Positions 34,199-43,172 of a DNA stretch of 49,237 bases are shown here, in pieces. Source of the DNA: Sulfobacillus acidophilus (GTDB lineage: Bacteria; Bacillota; Sulfobacillia; Sulfobacillales; Sulfobacillaceae); NCBI GenBank assembly GCA_003023745.1, contig PXYV01000023.1, positions 1 through 49,237 of the forward strand, written 5' to 3'. The translations under genes and the position numbers were made by a program. Under the pieces are notes generated by a model that did not search any database, was not told where the DNA came from, and was given only the letters and a program-made list of their open reading frames with translations. Positions within the stretch are counted from its first letter, which is position 1, and each line of letters opens with the position of its first letter.

Positions 34199-35497
34199 AT
34201 GAAACCACGCGTGTCCCATCCATTCTCACCAATTATTGGCACGGGACGGTTGGTTGCACTCACCTTTGCCGTCATCGCACCCGCTTCCTCGGTCTTTCTG
34301 ACGTATGGGACGGCGTTCCAGGCTGCCGGTCCCGGCATTGTCTTAGGGTTTGCCGCAGCCTCGCTCGTAAACCTGGCAGTCATGCTATGTTATGCAGAAT
34401 TAGGCAGCCGCTACCCGCAAGCGGGCGGCGATTACGGATTAGCCGCGGGGTCGCTAGGCCATTGGGGGGCGAGCCTCTACACCGTTTTATTGGGAGTCAA
34501 AGGCATTGCTATTCCAGCCCTTTTGGCGCTGACCACCGCCGACTACCTGCATCAATTGCTGGCGGTGGTGCCGATGGAAGCGACCGCGAGTCTGGTTTTC
34601 CTCTTGTTCATCGTCTTGGGCAGTCGCAATATCCGCACCTCCAGCGCCGTCGTCGTGGTCATGGTCGCCATCGAATTCTTCGTGTTCGCCCTCTTTCTTG
34701 TTCTCGCCCTGACGCATTTGCGTCACCCCTGGGGAATTCTATGGCATCCCGGTGTCGCCCCCAGCACCTGGTTAGGTGCGGTCGCACCCGCTCTGTATGG
34801 ACTGAATGGCCCCCAAGCGTGTCTTTATTACAGCGAAGAGGCGAAAACCTCAAAACGTCACATCGGTCGCACCATCTTGGGAGCCGCTCTCGCGACCATA
34901 AGCGTCGAAATGGCCGCTGTGGTCGTCGCGACGCTTGCGCTGCCGCATCTTCGCACATCAGCCCATTCCCTGCCTTTAGCAACCATCGTCGCCACCAGTC
35001 TTGGGCCTTGGGGCCGTCTTTGCATCGTCGGTGCCATCACCGTTGCTCTTTTTGACACAGGCTTAGCGACCACCATGAGTTATGCGCGTATTTTCTACGC
35101 CATCGCTCGGGATGGCCGGTGGCCTCCTCCTCTCAATCGCTGGATGAACTATATCAGCGCTCGTGGCGTTCCCATTGGCGCGCTGCTCGCTCTCGCCGCG
35201 TGCAACCTAGTCACGCTGGCTTGCTCTCAAGTTCATACCCTCGTCACGCTGGGCGGCACCCTCCTCATCGTGATCTACGCGGGAATCGTCGCGGGCACGG
35301 TCTTGACCCACTTCAAATCCGTTGCGCCCTATGCCATGCCACTTTGGCCTTGGCCACCGGTCATCGCGGCACTGGGGATCGCGCTAACGGCTGCAAGCTT
35401 GGACGGTTACCATCTGGTCCTCACCGGCCTGGTTGTGCTGCTCGGCCTGAGCTGGGCCTGTATCGCCCCCCATGCCCCAACCTCCCGCCAAATTTGA
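34199..35497 (+). CDS. APC-superfamily amino acid permease
   Basis: A 432-residue permease with about 12 membrane helices. The first helix carries the APC-type PIIGTGRLVALTFAVIAPAS region, and helix 3 follows CYAELGSRYPQAGGDYGLAAG (in parts, about 62-82), the usual family consensus. A central YSEEAKTSKRHIGRTI loop resembles the EE-containing loop of APC proteins (about 210-225). The substrate is probably an amino acid or polyamine, not determinable here. ACGGAGGCG precedes the ATG at 34199. It sits on the opposite strand between disA and the PIN/TRAM gene, where most Firmicutes have no gene. Confidence 0.87.
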   Translation: MKPRVSHPFSPIIGTGRLVALTFAVIAPASSVFLTYGTAFQAAGPGIVLGFAAASLVNLAVMLCYAELGSRYPQAGGDYGLAAGSLGHWGASLYTVLLGVKGIAIPALLALTTADYLHQLLAVVPMEATASLVFLLFIVLGSRNIRTSSAVVVVMVAIEFFVFALFLVLALTHLRHPWGILWHPGVAPSTWLGAVAPALYGLNGPQACLYYSEEAKTSKRHIGRTILGAALATISVEMAAVVVATLALPHLRTSAHSLPLATIVATSLGPWGRLCIVGAITVALFDTGLATTMSYARIFYAIARDGRWPPPLNRWMNYISARGVPIGALLALAACNLVTLACSQVHTLVTLGGTLLIVIYAGIVAGTVLTHFKSVAPYAMPLWPWPPVIAALGIALTAASLDGYHLVLTGLVVLLGLSWACIAPHAPTSRQI

Positions 35498-35524
35498 AGA
35501 GGACCAAAGGCGTCGCGCATCCTG

Positions 35525-36529
35525 TTATCCCGCATCGTTGGGGTGCAACGCACGATAGATTAATCCCGCGCGTTGCGGCCCGACCCCTTCAACCTGATCC
35601 AAATCGGCGGGTGATGCGGCCGCTAAAGCCCGCACGTCCCGATATCGCCGCACGAGTTGCTGAATCACGCCGTCGGGCAAACGCGGAATGAGATGCAAAA
35701 TTCGGTAGCCACGCGGCACCAGAAGCTTTTCTCCTTCAGTGCGGCCGTATCCCAAGGCTCGATACCAATCATCATCCGATAAATTGGCCGATGAGCGCCG
35801 CAGACCAAACGGCTCGGCATCCTCGCTTTGATAGTCGCGCCAGATCCACCGCCACTCCCGCTGGATGTCCCCAAACTCCTCCAGCTGTAAATCAATCAAG
35901 TGGCCGTCTTTACCGAGTTCCACGACGTACCCATGTAATTCCTGACGCATCTCAATCGCGACCAAACCGCGGCGCAGCACTTCCACGACATCTTGCAACA
36001 TGACCCCGGCATAGAGTTCAGCCTCCGCCAAACGTCGCACCGCGGCGCGAAACAATCGATCGTAGCGGCTTAACGAATTGACCGCGCCTTGGGCTTTGCT
36101 CAAGATATAGCCCAAGTCGTGCAGCACAAAACGTTCATTTTGACGATACAACGATACGGTTCCGCGCCTCTCTGAAATTGCCACCACTAATGCGTCACGG
36201 GTTTTTGCGAGGCGTTCCGCAGTGCGATGACGAATACCTGACTCAAACGTTTCCGCTTCCATGTGCACATGTATCTCCACGTTAGCCATGCGAATCCGCG
36301 AAACCGTGGCATCCAGCACGATGGCGCCATCCATCTTGGCCAGTTCATACAACAAGGCCGGGTGAAAGGGAACATCCAAATAAAAACCCCCCTTGCAGTC
36401 CTGATCGATGTCAGGCTCCCCCCCGACCACGATTAACGCACCTGTTTGCGCACGGATGATGCGATCAATAGCCTCGCGAAACCGCGTCCCAGGCGCCAGC
36501 TTGGCAACTTCCTCCAACATCCCTGGCAT
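35525..36529 (-). CDS. disA: Diadenylate cyclase DisA (DNA integrity scanning protein)
   Basis: A 334-residue DisA, which makes c-di-AMP and slides along DNA until it meets branched structures. The DAC domain carries AKMDGAIVLD (about 65-74) and GIRHRTAERLAK (about 98-109), the two catalytic motifs. A helical spine follows, and the C-terminal helix-hairpin-helix DNA-binding domain contains LAAASPADLDQVEGVGPQRAG (in parts, about 300-322). Typical length is about 355, so this one is slightly short. ATG at 36529 is preferred behind AGGTG; GTG at 36538 is possible. It follows the radA 3' segment by only a few bases. Confidence 0.93.
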   Translation of the reverse strand: MPGMLEEVAKLAPGTRFREAIDRIIRAQTGALIVVGGEPDIDQDCKGGFYLDVPFHPALLYELAKMDGAIVLDATVSRIRMANVEIHVHMEAETFESGIRHRTAERLAKTRDALVVAISERRGTVSLYRQNERFVLHDLGYILSKAQGAVNSLSRYDRLFRAAVRRLAEAELYAGVMLQDVVEVLRRGLVAIEMRQELHGYVVELGKDGHLIDLQLEEFGDIQREWRWIWRDYQSEDAEPFGLRRSSANLSDDDWYRALGYGRTEGEKLLVPRGYRILHLIPRLPDGVIQQLVRRYRDVRALAAASPADLDQVEGVGPQRAGLIYRALHPNDAG

Positions 36530-36543
36530 GCCAATCACCTGCT

Positions 36544-37250
36544 TTACTCTGCCGTGTTCAGGCCCAGCCGCATCACGGCACTATCCACACTGTCCTCCGA
36601 CACCACCGCTAATCCGGGCAATATTTCCGATATGCGACCGGGCACTAAAGCTTTCCGAAATCCCAGATTTTGGGCCTCGCGCAAACGTTCACCCATCCGA
36701 CTCACCCGGCGCAGCTCGCCCGTTAGCCCGATCTCTGCAGCCAAGACCCACTCGGCCGGAACGCGCACCCCCGTGATGCTACTGACCGTCGCCGCCAGAA
36801 TACCCAAATCCAAGGCCGGATCATCCAAGGAGACGCCGCCCGTCAACTTAAAAAACGCATCCATCTCCGACACGCGATACCCTAGATGGCGCTCGATCAC
36901 AGCCAAGACCAGCGAAACGCGATGGGGATCCATGCCGGACACAACCCGTCGCGGATTGCCATAAGCACGCACAAGCAGGGCTTGCACCTCGACTAAGAGC
37001 GGGCGGCTACCCTCGACGGCCGCCACTACCGCGGATCCCGCCGCATCGTGCGGCCGTTCCGCTAAAAGCGCCCGTGACGGATCCTCGACGGGCACTAACC
37101 CGTCACCTTCCATCGCAAACAACCCTAGTTCGCTGGTTGACCCAAATCGATTTTTGATACCGCGCAACATGCGGAATACATGTTGGCGATCCCCTTCGAA
37201 CATTAAAACGACGTCCACCAGGTGTTCAACCACCCGCGGACCTGCTAGCG
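36544..37250 (-). CDS. radA: radA 3' segment (second exon or split C-terminal half)
   Basis: It encodes the C-terminal 234 residues of RadA. Reading from 37248 it begins LAGPRVVEHLVDVVLMFEG, the strictly conserved continuation of the RadA ATPase core, then the RadA-specific KNRFG motif (GIKNRFGSTSE) and the Lon-protease-like domain (VEVQALLVRA, MDPHRVSLVLAVIERHLG, AAEIGLTGELRRV). No stop or frameshift is present. If translated separately, a GTG at 37233 with AGCAGGT before it could serve as start, reading MVEHLVD, but then part of the core is on another polypeptide. Stop codon lies just before disA. Confidence 0.88.
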
Positions 37251-37880
37251 CTTTTGGACACTGTCTTCATCCTGACGCTCCCACCACGCCTCATGTGTCA
37301 ACGGATCGTAACCAAATCCCCACGACGCCGGCAAGGGACTGGCGGTCGCCAGACGGAGACCCGGATGGCGCATAAGCGCCGCGGCCACGATCCAATGCTG
37401 CGCGCTCAATTGGCGAAACAGCGCGGGCTTGCGGCGCATCGCCCCTAACAGCGTGAGCGCCTGGTCCACCGTCGCCACACAAAGCGGGCTCTCCAACGGA
37501 GGAGGAGCGCTCCCCAAAGTGGTCCACCCGTGACGGCCTAGCCTCATCGCTAAGCTCCACGAAGTGTTCCATACGCCGTCCCATCTCAGTGCCGGGACAT
37601 CGTCCCGGGCAACGACGATGACGCGGTGCGCCACGCCCGTGTTAGCCCCCTTTGGCGGACACAGCGTAAACCACTGTCCCTCGATATCCACCAATAGATA
37701 GGGGGGCGTCAGAGGTACCGGCACCACGGTGAGGCCGCGCTCCACCAAACGGCGGCCCAAATGCCACCACGCGTCCCACTGGGAGTCCCAGTGGTCCGAC
37801 AATTGCTGAGCGCGCCGAAACATTTTACTGCCTTGGGACCACAGCGTCAGGAGCTGGGCATATTGTCTCTGAGGATCCAA
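37245..37880 (-). CDS. ORF of unknown family inside the radA intervening segment
   Basis: About 211 residues from a TTG at 37880 (GGGAGGT lies four bases before it); an ATG eight codons upstream has no site. The composition is natural and unusually rich in Trp. GC-rich third codon positions match the neighbours, arguing for real coding. I see no LAGLIDADG, GIY-YIG, HNH or transposase motif and cannot name a family. The stop codon TAG overlaps the resumed radA frame (CTAGCAGGT), and the last two codons cross the predicted junction. It might encode a mobility or maturation function for the insert, but nothing in the sequence shows this. Confidence 0.6.
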   Translation of the reverse strand: MDPQRQYAQLLTLWSQGSKMFRRAQQLSDHWDSQWDAWWHLGRRLVERGLTVVPVPLTPPYLLVDIEGQWFTLCPPKGANTGVAHRVIVVARDDVPALRWDGVWNTSWSLAMRLGRHGWTTLGSAPPPLESPLCVATVDQALTLLGAMRRKPALFRQLSAQHWIVAAALMRHPGLRLATASPLPASWGFGYDPLTHEAWWERQDEDSVQKR

Positions 37881-38002
37881 GGTACCTCCCTGTTTCCTGC
37901 ACATTGACCAAAACCAAGGACTCTCGTGCTTGGTTTTTCTGGTGTTCCATGCATATAGCCCAGTGCCTCAGCCTGAGTTGCCTTAGGCTGCGGGCCGCAT
38001 CG
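37251..38002 (-). other. 752-bp intervening sequence in radA, intron-like boundaries
   Basis: On the minus strand exon 1 ends GAAGGGT (38003) and exon 2 resumes CGCTAGCAGG (37250). Joining them gives GAA GGG TCG CTA GCA GGT CCG, the conserved RadA E-G-S-L-A-G-P. The insert follows a T and ends in G, as group I introns do. The junction can fold as GGGTCG-ATG-CGGCCC with a T-G wobble at the cut (P1-like), and GCG just before GCCC can pair with CGC of exon 2 (P10-like). Hairpins CAGCCT/AGGCTG and AAAACCAAG/CTTGGTTTT follow. I do not see a convincing Q or S core element, and the ORF fills most of the insert. Confidence 0.6.
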
Positions 38003-38651
38003 ACCCTTCTTTGTTCACATGTCCGACCAAAAAAATGGGACAGCCTGCCTTTGCCACGCGCATCAATTGCGCAGCCACGTCGCGCACCTGCGCCACCGAG
38101 CCTGGAGCCGACTCTAATTGCGGGTCATACGCGGTTTGCAAGGAGTCGACCACCGCCATGAGCCAGGGCTGGGCTTGTAAAGCCGCGACGATCGTACGAA
38201 TATCGCCTTCCGCCAACAAAAACAGGCGATCATTGTTCACACCCAACCGCTCCGCCCGAATGCGCGTCTGCGCAGCAGATTCCTCTGCGGTTACATACAG
38301 CACAGGCCCTTGTTGACTCACATGGGCCGCAATTTGCAACAGCAGCGTCGATTTTCCAATTCCGGGGTCTCCCCCCAACAACACAAAAGCACCGGGTACA
38401 ATGCCGCCCCCTAAGACGCGGTCGACTTCGGGAATTCCAGTGCTCCGGCGAAACGTTGCATCCAGCGACACGTCGCGCAACGGCACAGGAGTCCGTACCG
38501 TCGCGGCAGGGCGGCCCGCGGGTTCACTTTCGATGACCTCTTCAACGAAGGTATTGTAACCGCCGCAGCCAGGGCAGCGCCCCAACCAACGGGCGCTGCC
38601 GGTGCCGCAGACTTGGCAGCTATAGCGCGTTCGCTCGCGAATACGAGTCAC
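37983..38651 (-). CDS. radA: radA 5' segment (zinc finger and ATPase N-terminal half)
   Basis: It encodes RadA residues 1-217, then five insert codons and TAA. The C4 zinc finger is CQVC then CPGC (about 8-30). Walker A is GGDPGIGKSTL (about 93-103), Walker B is LMAVVDSLQTAY (about 164-175), and it ends in FLVGHVNKEGS. RadA is a RecA-like branch-migration helicase in recombinational repair. The GTG start overlaps the clpC stop by one base. The break falls inside the ATPase fold, so this half alone should not be active. Spliced to the 3' segment, RadA would be 451 residues, a normal length. Confidence 0.9.
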   Translation of the reverse strand: MTRIRERTRYSCQVCGTGSARWLGRCPGCGGYNTFVEEVIESEPAGRPAATVRTPVPLRDVSLDATFRRSTGIPEVDRVLGGGIVPGAFVLLGGDPGIGKSTLLLQIAAHVSQQGPVLYVTAEESAAQTRIRAERLGVNNDRLFLLAEGDIRTIVAALQAQPWLMAVVDSLQTAYDPQLESAPGSVAQVRDVAAQLMRVAKAGCPIFLVGHVNKEGSMRPAA

Positions 38652-41113
38652 TATCCTTTCTTGGCAATGGCTGCTTCGACCGTTTGGTCTACCCGTGAAA
38701 AGACCAGATGCCCATCCTCAGCATCCACCAGAATGGAGGAGCCTTGAGGAAACTTCCCGGCTAAGATCAACTCCGCCAGCTCATCCTCGACCAAGTGCTG
38801 AATGGCTCGGCGCAATGGTCGCGCCCCAAACACAGGGTCAAAGCCTTCTTTCGCGATCACCAGCTTAGCCGCATCGGTCACCGTCAAACGGTAGCCATTT
38901 TGCACAATACGGTCTTCGACTTCCTGTAGCATAATTCCTACTATCTCCGACAGATGTTGTTCGGAGAGTTCGTGGAACACAATAATCTCATCCACGCGGT
39001 TGATGAACTCTGGCCGAAAGGTATGCTTGACTTCGTCCATCAATCGGTCCTTCATGTCGCGATAGGCAAAATCTTCCGTATCCTTGTGAAACCCAATCGT
39101 GCCTTGGCGTTTAATCACCTCGGCCCCCACGTTAGACGTCATGATGATCACCGTGTTGCGAAAGTCGACGGTACGCCCTTTGGCCTCCGTCAGCCGTCCT
39201 TCCTCCAACACCTGCAACAGCACATTGAAGACCTCGGGGTGAGCCTTTTCAATCTCGTCCAGCAACACCACCGAGTAGGGGTGACGACGGACCGCCTCGG
39301 TCAATTGCCCGCCCTCTTCATAGCCTACGTATCCGGGAGGCGCCCCCATCAAGCGCGACACGGCGTGACGCTCCATGTACTCGGACATATCAATCGTCAC
39401 CATCGCGTCTTCATCGCCGAACAACGACGTCGCCAGCGCCTTGGCTAACTCCGATTTACCCACACCGGTCGGACCCAAGAACAAAAACGAACCAATAGGC
39501 CGTTTGGGGTTCTTTAGTCCCGCCCGTGCCCGCCGAATCGCTCGGCTAATGGCCCGCACCGCCTCATCCTGGCCCACGACGCGACGATGCAATTCTTCTT
39601 CAAGGTGCAAGAGGCGCTCAGACTCCTCGCCCGCCAAACGCTCCACCGGAATTCCCGTCCAGGAAGAGACAATATGGGCGATATCGTCCGGTGTTACATT
39701 AATGGTTTCCTGACGCTGCCGGTTGTGCCATTCCTGCGTCTCTTGGTCGAGTTGCTCGCGCACTTTTTGCTCTTCATCACGCATCTGCGCGGCCTTTTCA
39801 AACTCTTGGGCTTGTACCGCCGCTTCCTTTTCCTTGCGGATCTCCTCAAGTTTTCCCGCCAAGTCCTTGAGGTCGGGCGGAGCTACGTAACTCTTCAGCC
39901 GCACCCGTGAAGCCGCCTCGTCAATTAGATCGATGGCCTTGTCCGGCAAAAAACGGTCGGACACATAACGGTCGGACAGATAGACGGCCGATTCAATCGC
40001 TTCGGGCGTGATGTTGACGCGGTGATGCGCCTCATAGCGATCGCGCAACCCATGCAAAATTTGTACCGCTTCATCAGCTGACGGCTCTTCCACCATAATC
40101 GGCTGAAAGCGCCGCTCCAAGGCTGGGTCGCGTTCCACATACTTGCGGTACTCGTCGAGCGTGGTCGCGCCTATCGCCTGCAATTCCCCGCGAGCCAACG
40201 CCGGTTTGAGAATGTTGGCTGCATCAATGGCGCCTTCAGCCGCACCCGCCCCCACGATGGTGTGCATCTCGTCAATAAACAGGATGACGTTCTTGGCTTC
40301 GCGAATTTCATTCATTGCCCTTTTGAGACGATCCTCAAATTCACCCCGGTACTTCGAGCCGGCTAACATCGCGCCTAAATCCAGCGCCACCACTCGACGG
40401 TCCTTTAAAATCTCCGGCACCTTATTCTCGACAATGCGCTCCGCCAGTCCTTCCACCACAGCCGTTTTGCCCACGCCCGGCTCCCCAATCAACACCGGAT
40501 TATTTTTTGTGCGGCGGCTAAGAATTTGAATCACGCGTTCGGCCTCTTTGTCGCGTCCAATCACCGGATCAAGCTTTCCATCACGCGCCATTTGCGTTAA
40601 GTCACGGCCATACAAATCTAACGTGGGCGTGTTGACTTGCTGCGGGGCCTCACCGGCGCTGGCAGTGGATCCGGAATTGCTGTTGGCATGCATCAATTGG
40701 TGGCGGACCTTGTTCAAATCCGCCCCCGCCGCCAATAGCACCTGGGCCGCAACCCCTTCGCCTTCGCGGATTAGCCCTAGCAGCAAGTGCTCCGGACCAA
40801 TGTAATTTTGGTTGAGCGAGCGCGCCTCCTCGCCCGCCAGCTCCAACACCACTTTTTTGGCACGAGGTGTAAATGTCACTTCTTCGTTCGGACCAATCGC
40901 CGGCCCGCGTCCAGTCGCCTTTAGGACCTCGGCCCGCACGGTTTCCAGGTCAAGTCCAATCGACTGCAGAATTTTAGCAGGCAAGGAATTGGTTTCACGG
41001 ATTAACCCAAGCAGAAGATGCTCGGTGCCGACAAAATTATGACCCATGCGCCGGGCTTCGTCTTGCGCATAAATGACCACCCGTCGTGCTTTTTCGGTAA
41101 ATTGCCCAAACAT
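38651..41113 (-). CDS. clpC: AAA+ unfoldase ClpC
   Basis: An 820-residue Hsp100 protein. Two Clp N repeats come first ([14 protein letters not shown], then [13 protein letters not shown]), followed by D1 with Walker [15 protein letters not shown] (about 209-222) and Walker [10 protein letters not shown]. The middle UVR segment [21 protein letters not shown] (in parts, about 425-445) is typical of ClpC. D2 has [14 protein letters not shown] (about 546-559), [12 protein letters not shown] and the [11 protein letters not shown] element. It feeds substrates, including McsB-phosphorylated proteins, to ClpP. Fourth gene of the CtsR operon, 18 bp after mcsB; its stop overlaps the radA start. Confidence 0.97.
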   Translation of the reverse strand: MFGQFTEKARRVVIYAQDEARRMGHNFVGTEHLLLGLIRETNSLPAKILQSIGLDLETVRAEVLKATGRGPAIGPNEEVTFTPRAKKVVLELAGEEARSLNQNYIGPEHLLLGLIREGEGVAAQVLLAAGADLNKVRHQLMHANSNSGSTASAGEAPQQVNTPTLDLYGRDLTQMARDGKLDPVIGRDKEAERVIQILSRRTKNNPVLIGEPGVGKTAVVEGLAERIVENKVPEILKDRRVVALDLGAMLAGSKYRGEFEDRLKRAMNEIREAKNVILFIDEMHTIVGAGAAEGAIDAANILKPALARGELQAIGATTLDEYRKYVERDPALERRFQPIMVEEPSADEAVQILHGLRDRYEAHHRVNITPEAIESAVYLSDRYVSDRFLPDKAIDLIDEAASRVRLKSYVAPPDLKDLAGKLEEIRKEKEAAVQAQEFEKAAQMRDEEQKVREQLDQETQEWHNRQRQETINVTPDDIAHIVSSWTGIPVERLAGEESERLLHLEEELHRRVVGQDEAVRAISRAIRRARAGLKNPKRPIGSFLFLGPTGVGKSELAKALATSLFGDEDAMVTIDMSEYMERHAVSRLMGAPPGYVGYEEGGQLTEAVRRHPYSVVLLDEIEKAHPEVFNVLLQVLEEGRLTEAKGRTVDFRNTVIIMTSNVGAEVIKRQGTIGFHKDTEDFAYRDMKDRLMDEVKHTFRPEFINRVDEIIVFHELSEQHLSEIVGIMLQEVEDRIVQNGYRLTVTDAAKLVIAKEGFDPVFGARPLRRAIQHLVEDELAELILAGKFPQGSSILVDAEDGHLVFSRVDQTVEAAIAKKG

Positions 41114-41131
41114 AACATCCCTCTTTTCTAT

Positions 41132-42181
41132 CTACTCTACTGGTTTACCCAAAAGATGCGCCCGCAGAATATCGGAACGAATCTCGTCGCGTTCTTCCGG
41201 TCTCAGATCGCGGCCAGCCTCCATCTGCAGAAATGCGGGTCTGGTCATCAACGTGAGCTGCGCGAAAGCATAGGGCAAAGGACCGTGAATCAGCCCCAAA
41301 TCCACCCCAAGTTTCACATCTGACAAGAGGTTCAAGGCCTCGTCCGAGGTCATAACCCGAGCATTCGTCAAAATCCCCCAGGCGCGTCCGACGCGATCAG
41401 CTAATGCCAACGGTGCGTTGGACTGAAGATGCTGGCGGGCGTTGCGCTCACGGCCGATAATTTGCTGGGCCACTGCAGACAGGTTGTGACACAGTTCTTC
41501 CTCGGTCAAACCTAGCGAAACCTGGTTGGAAATTTGAAAGAGATTGCCACGCGCCTCTGACCCCTCGCCGTAGAGTCCCCGTACCACAATGCCTACTTGA
41601 GCCAGCGTCGTAAAAACTTGGGCGGCTTGCCGTGTCATGACCAGCGCCGGCAAATGCAGCATCACCGAAGCCCGAAGTCCCGTCCCCAGATTGGTCGGCC
41701 AGGCGGTAAGATACCCGCGCGTTTCATCGCACGCAAAATCCAACTGTTGCTCCAACATGTCGTCCAGACTGTTTGCCACCTGCCAAGCCTCCTGCAACTG
41801 CAATCCCGGCAAGAAAACTTGCAAGCGCAAATGGTCTTCTTCATTAACCATAACGCTGATGTCTTCCCGATCGTCCAACGCCACGGCTTCATGCCGAATC
41901 GGGTTTTGAATCAACAACGGACTGACCAAGTGCTTTTCCATCAAGACATTGCGCTCTAGAGGGCTCAAGTCGCTGAGCTTATAAAACTTTAGGTGCCATC
42001 CCGTATCTACTGATGCTATGGCATGACCGACTTTACTCAGCATCTCCTCCCCTTGTTCATTGCTCATGCGATGTGGGAAAGGCATCCCGACAAGATTGCG
42101 AGCCAGGCGAATCCGACTCGACAACACGATGTCCGACTCAGGTCCAGACCCGTCCATCCACTGGCTAAATCCATGATTCAC
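41132..42181 (-). CDS. mcsB: Protein-arginine kinase McsB
   Basis: A 349-residue kinase of the phosphagen (guanido) kinase fold. The ATP-binding signature is VLSSRIRLARNLVGMPFP (about 19-36), the conserved Glu/Cys region reads LDFACDETRGYLTAWPTNLG (about 147-166; TAWPTNLGTGLR is the family hallmark), and RGLYGEGSEARGNLFQISN (about 198-216) closes the site. It phosphorylates arginines on damaged proteins and on CtsR, marking them for ClpCP. It overlaps mcsA by 4 bp. All visible motifs are intact. Confidence 0.96.
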   Translation of the reverse strand: MNHGFSQWMDGSGPESDIVLSSRIRLARNLVGMPFPHRMSNEQGEEMLSKVGHAIASVDTGWHLKFYKLSDLSPLERNVLMEKHLVSPLLIQNPIRHEAVALDDREDISVMVNEEDHLRLQVFLPGLQLQEAWQVANSLDDMLEQQLDFACDETRGYLTAWPTNLGTGLRASVMLHLPALVMTRQAAQVFTTLAQVGIVVRGLYGEGSEARGNLFQISNQVSLGLTEEELCHNLSAVAQQIIGRERNARQHLQSNAPLALADRVGRAWGILTNARVMTSDEALNLLSDVKLGVDLGLIHGPLPYAFAQLTLMTRPAFLQMEAGRDLRPEERDEIRSDILRAHLLGKPVE

Positions 42182-42705
42182 GGGGTCTGCCTCCCCTCCA
42201 ACGTTTTAATCTTGTCCCGGATTTGAGCCGCCTCTTCAAAGGCCTCGCGCTTAATCGCCTCATTCATTGCTTCGCGCAACTGCTCCAGTTCCCGTTTCGC
42301 CTGCAATTGCTGCGCCCCGCGTGCCGGAAACTTGCCACGGTGTTGCACACGTCCATGCAGCCGCAAAATTAAGGGACTTAATTCATTTTGAAACGTGGCA
42401 TAGCAGTGGTCACACCCCAACCGGCCGCTATCCGCAAATTCGCGAAAGGTATAGCCGCACTGCGGACACGTGGGTCCCTCTAGTTGGCTGCGATTGGCGG
42501 GCAGGCCAGCTTGGCCAATGAGACCGCCTAAGACATGTTGAACGGTAAACTGCGGACCTAGCACAAAATGAAAGGCCCCTTCTTCCCGCGCGCAGTCCTC
42601 ACAGAGAAATCGTTCTGATTTCTCGCCATTCACGACCTTGCTGAAATGGACCTGAGCTGGCTTGGTTTGGCACCGTTGACACATCTGCACCACCTGTCCG
42701 CTCAT
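42178..42705 (-). CDS. mcsA: McsA, zinc-finger activator of McsB
   Basis: A 175-residue protein with two zinc-binding units: CQRCQTKPA with CEDC (about 9-37), then CPQCGYTF with CDHC (about 75-98). A C-terminal UVR domain follows (REAMNEAIKREAFEEAAQIRD, in parts, about 144-165), the same motif seen in ClpC and UvrB. McsA stimulates McsB kinase activity and senses heavy metals and oxidation. It overlaps ctsR by 4 bp upstream and mcsB by 4 bp downstream. Confidence 0.95.
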   Translation of the reverse strand: MSGQVVQMCQRCQTKPAQVHFSKVVNGEKSERFLCEDCAREEGAFHFVLGPQFTVQHVLGGLIGQAGLPANRSQLEGPTCPQCGYTFREFADSGRLGCDHCYATFQNELSPLILRLHGRVQHRGKFPARGAQQLQAKRELEQLREAMNEAIKREAFEEAAQIRDKIKTLEGRQTP

Positions 42706-43172
42706 TCCAAATGACCTCCCTTGTGTTCAAATGCCGCCGTCATCATGGCCTTGAGCAAACGGGCCCGCACTTGGTCACGCAACGGCAAATCGAGCTGCAA
42801 AACCTCCCGCTTGAGCGCTGCTTGCATGACATTGGCTTCGCGTTCAGAAATCAATCCATCCTCTAAAACGCGTACAATAATCCCCAGCGCGCGAGCCTGG
42901 TCGATATCCTCAACCTCTTGCAAGAGGGCGGCCAATTCTTGCTGCTCCACCTTCAACTTGAGAACCCGTATGTTGCCGCCACCGCCGCGTCGGCCTTCGA
43001 CGACGTAGCCCCGGTCGGGCGTAAAACGTGTCATTAAGACATAACTGATTTGGGACGGCACGCAGTCAAAGTGTTCCGCAATCTCGGTTCTTTGAATGAC
43101 AATGGCGCCGTCCGGGGAATTCTGCAATAAGCGACGGATGTGCGCCTCAATTTCATCGGCTAAACGAGCCAT
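42702..43172 (-). CDS. ctsR: Stress repressor CtsR
   Basis: A 156-residue repressor of class III heat-shock genes. The winged helix contains LADEIEAHIRRLL, FDCVPSQISYVLMTRF (recognition helix, about 36-51) and the glycine-rich wing GYVVEGRRGGGGNIRV (about 56-71), which is the heat sensor in B. subtilis. The C-terminal domain mediates dimerisation and McsB contact. The ATG at 43172 is used; a TTG one codon earlier is in frame. First gene of the operon, with a CtsR box at 43192-43208 for autoregulation. Confidence 0.96.
   Translation of the reverse strand: MARLADEIEAHIRRLLQNSPDGAIVIQRTEIAEHFDCVPSQISYVLMTRFTPDRGYVVEGRRGGGGNIRVLKLKVEQQELAALLQEVEDIDQARALGIIVRVLEDGLISEREANVMQAALKREVLQLDLPLRDQVRARLLKAMMTAAFEHKGGHLE

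Noticed and set aside
33987..34232. 81-codon minus-strand frame between the PIN/TRAM and APC permease genes
   Set aside because: It overlaps the permease start, has no known family and only a weak internal ribosome binding site; kept as a remark on the intergenic entry.
37855..37907. Strings resembling group I P (AATGTGCAGGAAAC) and R (CTCAGAGACAA) core elements
   Set aside because: They lie only about 25 nt apart, lack Q and S partners, and fall at the start of the ORF; probably coincidence.
37251..38002. Intein or group II intron in radA
   Set aside because: An intein is excluded because the frame meets TAA five codons into the insert. A group II intron is unlikely because the ends lack GTGYG and a domain V-like hairpin before the 3' end.
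37251..38002. Ordinary insertion sequence in radA
   Set aside because: No terminal inverted repeats, no transposase motif in the ORF, and at most a 2-bp CG repeat at the edges; not excluded entirely, since a cassette insertion remains the main alternative to an intron.
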